A DNA stretch of 64,000 nt from NCBI GenBank assembly GCA_047602185.1, contig JASGHY010000001.1, positions 2,480,001-2,544,000 on the forward strand, in the 5' to 3' direction. The notes beneath the pieces were generated by a model. The model did not search any database. It saw only the letters and a program-made list of their open reading frames with translations, and was not told where the DNA came from. The translations under genes and the position numbers were made by a program. Of this stretch, positions 63,510-64,000 are shown in pieces; within the stretch, counting starts at the first letter, position 1, and every line of letters begins with the position of its first letter. Source of the stretch: PMP191F sp047602185. GTDB taxonomy: Bacteria; Bacteroidota; Bacteroidia; Chitinophagales; Chitinophagaceae.

Positions 63510-64000
63510 ATGAAATACACGTTTACCGCCATAGCATTACTGGTGGCAGGATGTCTTTTGTCCTTTACCTACCGCCAGGATATGACACTTGACCACGCTT
63601 ACAGCATCGATTCATTAGGTGCCTGCCAGGGAGTTTCTTACCAGAACGGAAAGATCTTTTTATACGGAGATCGTGAAGTGGGTATGATCCGCGAATACAA
63701 AATGGAAGGCGATAGCCTTGTGTACATGCACAAAGAAATGAAGCTCACACTGAATGATACTGATGTTATCAATCATCCTACAGGCATTGCATACAATGGT
63801 AAAGACCCTGTATTTATCGGCAATAGCATTCGCCTGAACAAAGAAGGCACCCTGTGGCGCGCAGTGATCTATTGCATTGACTGGAATGGATTACAGAAAA
63901 CCGGCACATTGGATGGCAACCTGCTCAATACAATTGAAGATGATGCCTGCATACAGGGTACACGTCCTGAATATGTGAAGTATAATAACAAATGGTATGT
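63510..64000 (+). CDS. Unknown secreted protein (truncated at the window edge)
   Basis: A frame open to the right edge from the ATG at 63510. The N-terminus (MKYTFTAIALLVAGCLLSF) is a signal with a possible lipobox Cys15. The visible part has SLGACQGVSYQNGKIFLYGD and GIAYNGKDPVFIGN, suggesting a beta-propeller-like secreted protein. It starts 22 bp after the YdcF stop, probably in one operon. The C-terminus and family cannot be judged. Confidence 0.65.
   Translation, partial: MKYTFTAIALLVAGCLLSFTYRQDMTLDHAYSIDSLGACQGVSYQNGKIFLYGDREVGMIREYKMEGDSLVYMHKEMKLTLNDTDVINHPTGIAYNGKDPVFIGNSIRLNKEGTLWRAVIYCIDWNGLQKTGTLDGNLLNTIEDDACIQGTRPEYVKYNNKWY

Overview
The window looks like a chromosomal segment of a Bacteroidota bacterium, most likely of the Chitinophagaceae type. 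The evidence is the SusC/SusD pair, several TonB-dependent receptors with N-terminal carboxypeptidase-like domains, many SPII lipoproteins, DUF4369/TlpA thioredoxins, promoters with TAnnTTTG-type -7 boxes, and little use of Shine-Dalgarno sequences. No phage, IS transposase, CRISPR array or rRNA was seen. One tRNA-Leu(CAG) is present.

Region 1 (1-13.3 kb) is a heme acquisition locus. A leftward hmuTUV-type ABC importer (its ATPase runs off the left edge) is divergent from a rightward run of HmuY-like lipoproteins, two unknown lipoproteins, a third HmuY-like protein, a TonB receptor, a heme oxygenase and a second TonB receptor. The two rightward promoter regions share an unusual operator: four copies of TCGCA(G/T)A(C/T)AA at exactly 21-bp steps before the first HmuY gene, and two copies at the same step before the heme oxygenase gene, both about 50 bp upstream of the -7 box. 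This is the clearest candidate for an undescribed regulatory system in the window.

Region 2 (13.5-31.6 kb) is accessory. Downstream of tRNA-Leu lies a large SIR2-domain protein with a beta-rich C-terminal half, probably an NAD-consuming antiphage protein. Further on are a HEPN/AbiU2-like protein, a TIR-like (PF10137-type) protein and an unknown protein with a possible ADP-ribosyltransferase-like start. Between them are small orphan genes with related sequence elements downstream, DUF418 and DUF4440-like genes, topoisomerase III, and many intergenic repeats.

Region 3 (31.4-43.7 kb) holds metabolism and regulation: an SDR plus AraC regulator flanked by inverted 151-bp repeats, two TlpA-type thioredoxins, an AraC regulator followed by a Bcr/CflA transporter, and a DUF1254/DUF1214 lipoprotein. 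It ends in a four-copy tandem array with an exact 329-bp period.

Region 4 (43.8-45.6 kb) is a small arsenic locus, arsR-arsM-(small membrane peptide)-arsC. Matching palindromes precede both arsR and arsM, and no arsenite exporter is visible. A 1.27-kb non-coding stretch and an ECF-sigma-like gene follow.

Region 5 (47.4-61.5 kb) is a complete-looking sialic acid utilization locus. A GntR/FadR regulator is divergent from susC-susD-sialidase-aldolase-sialidase-aldolase-(mutarotase/symporter fusion)-sialate esterase. Together these would bind and import sialoglycans, release sialic acid outside or in the periplasm, de-O-acetylate it, convert its anomer, transport it and cleave it. The window ends with a small membrane protein, a YdcF/DUF218 protein and a truncated secreted protein.

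All functional calls come from reading motifs and context. No database search was run.
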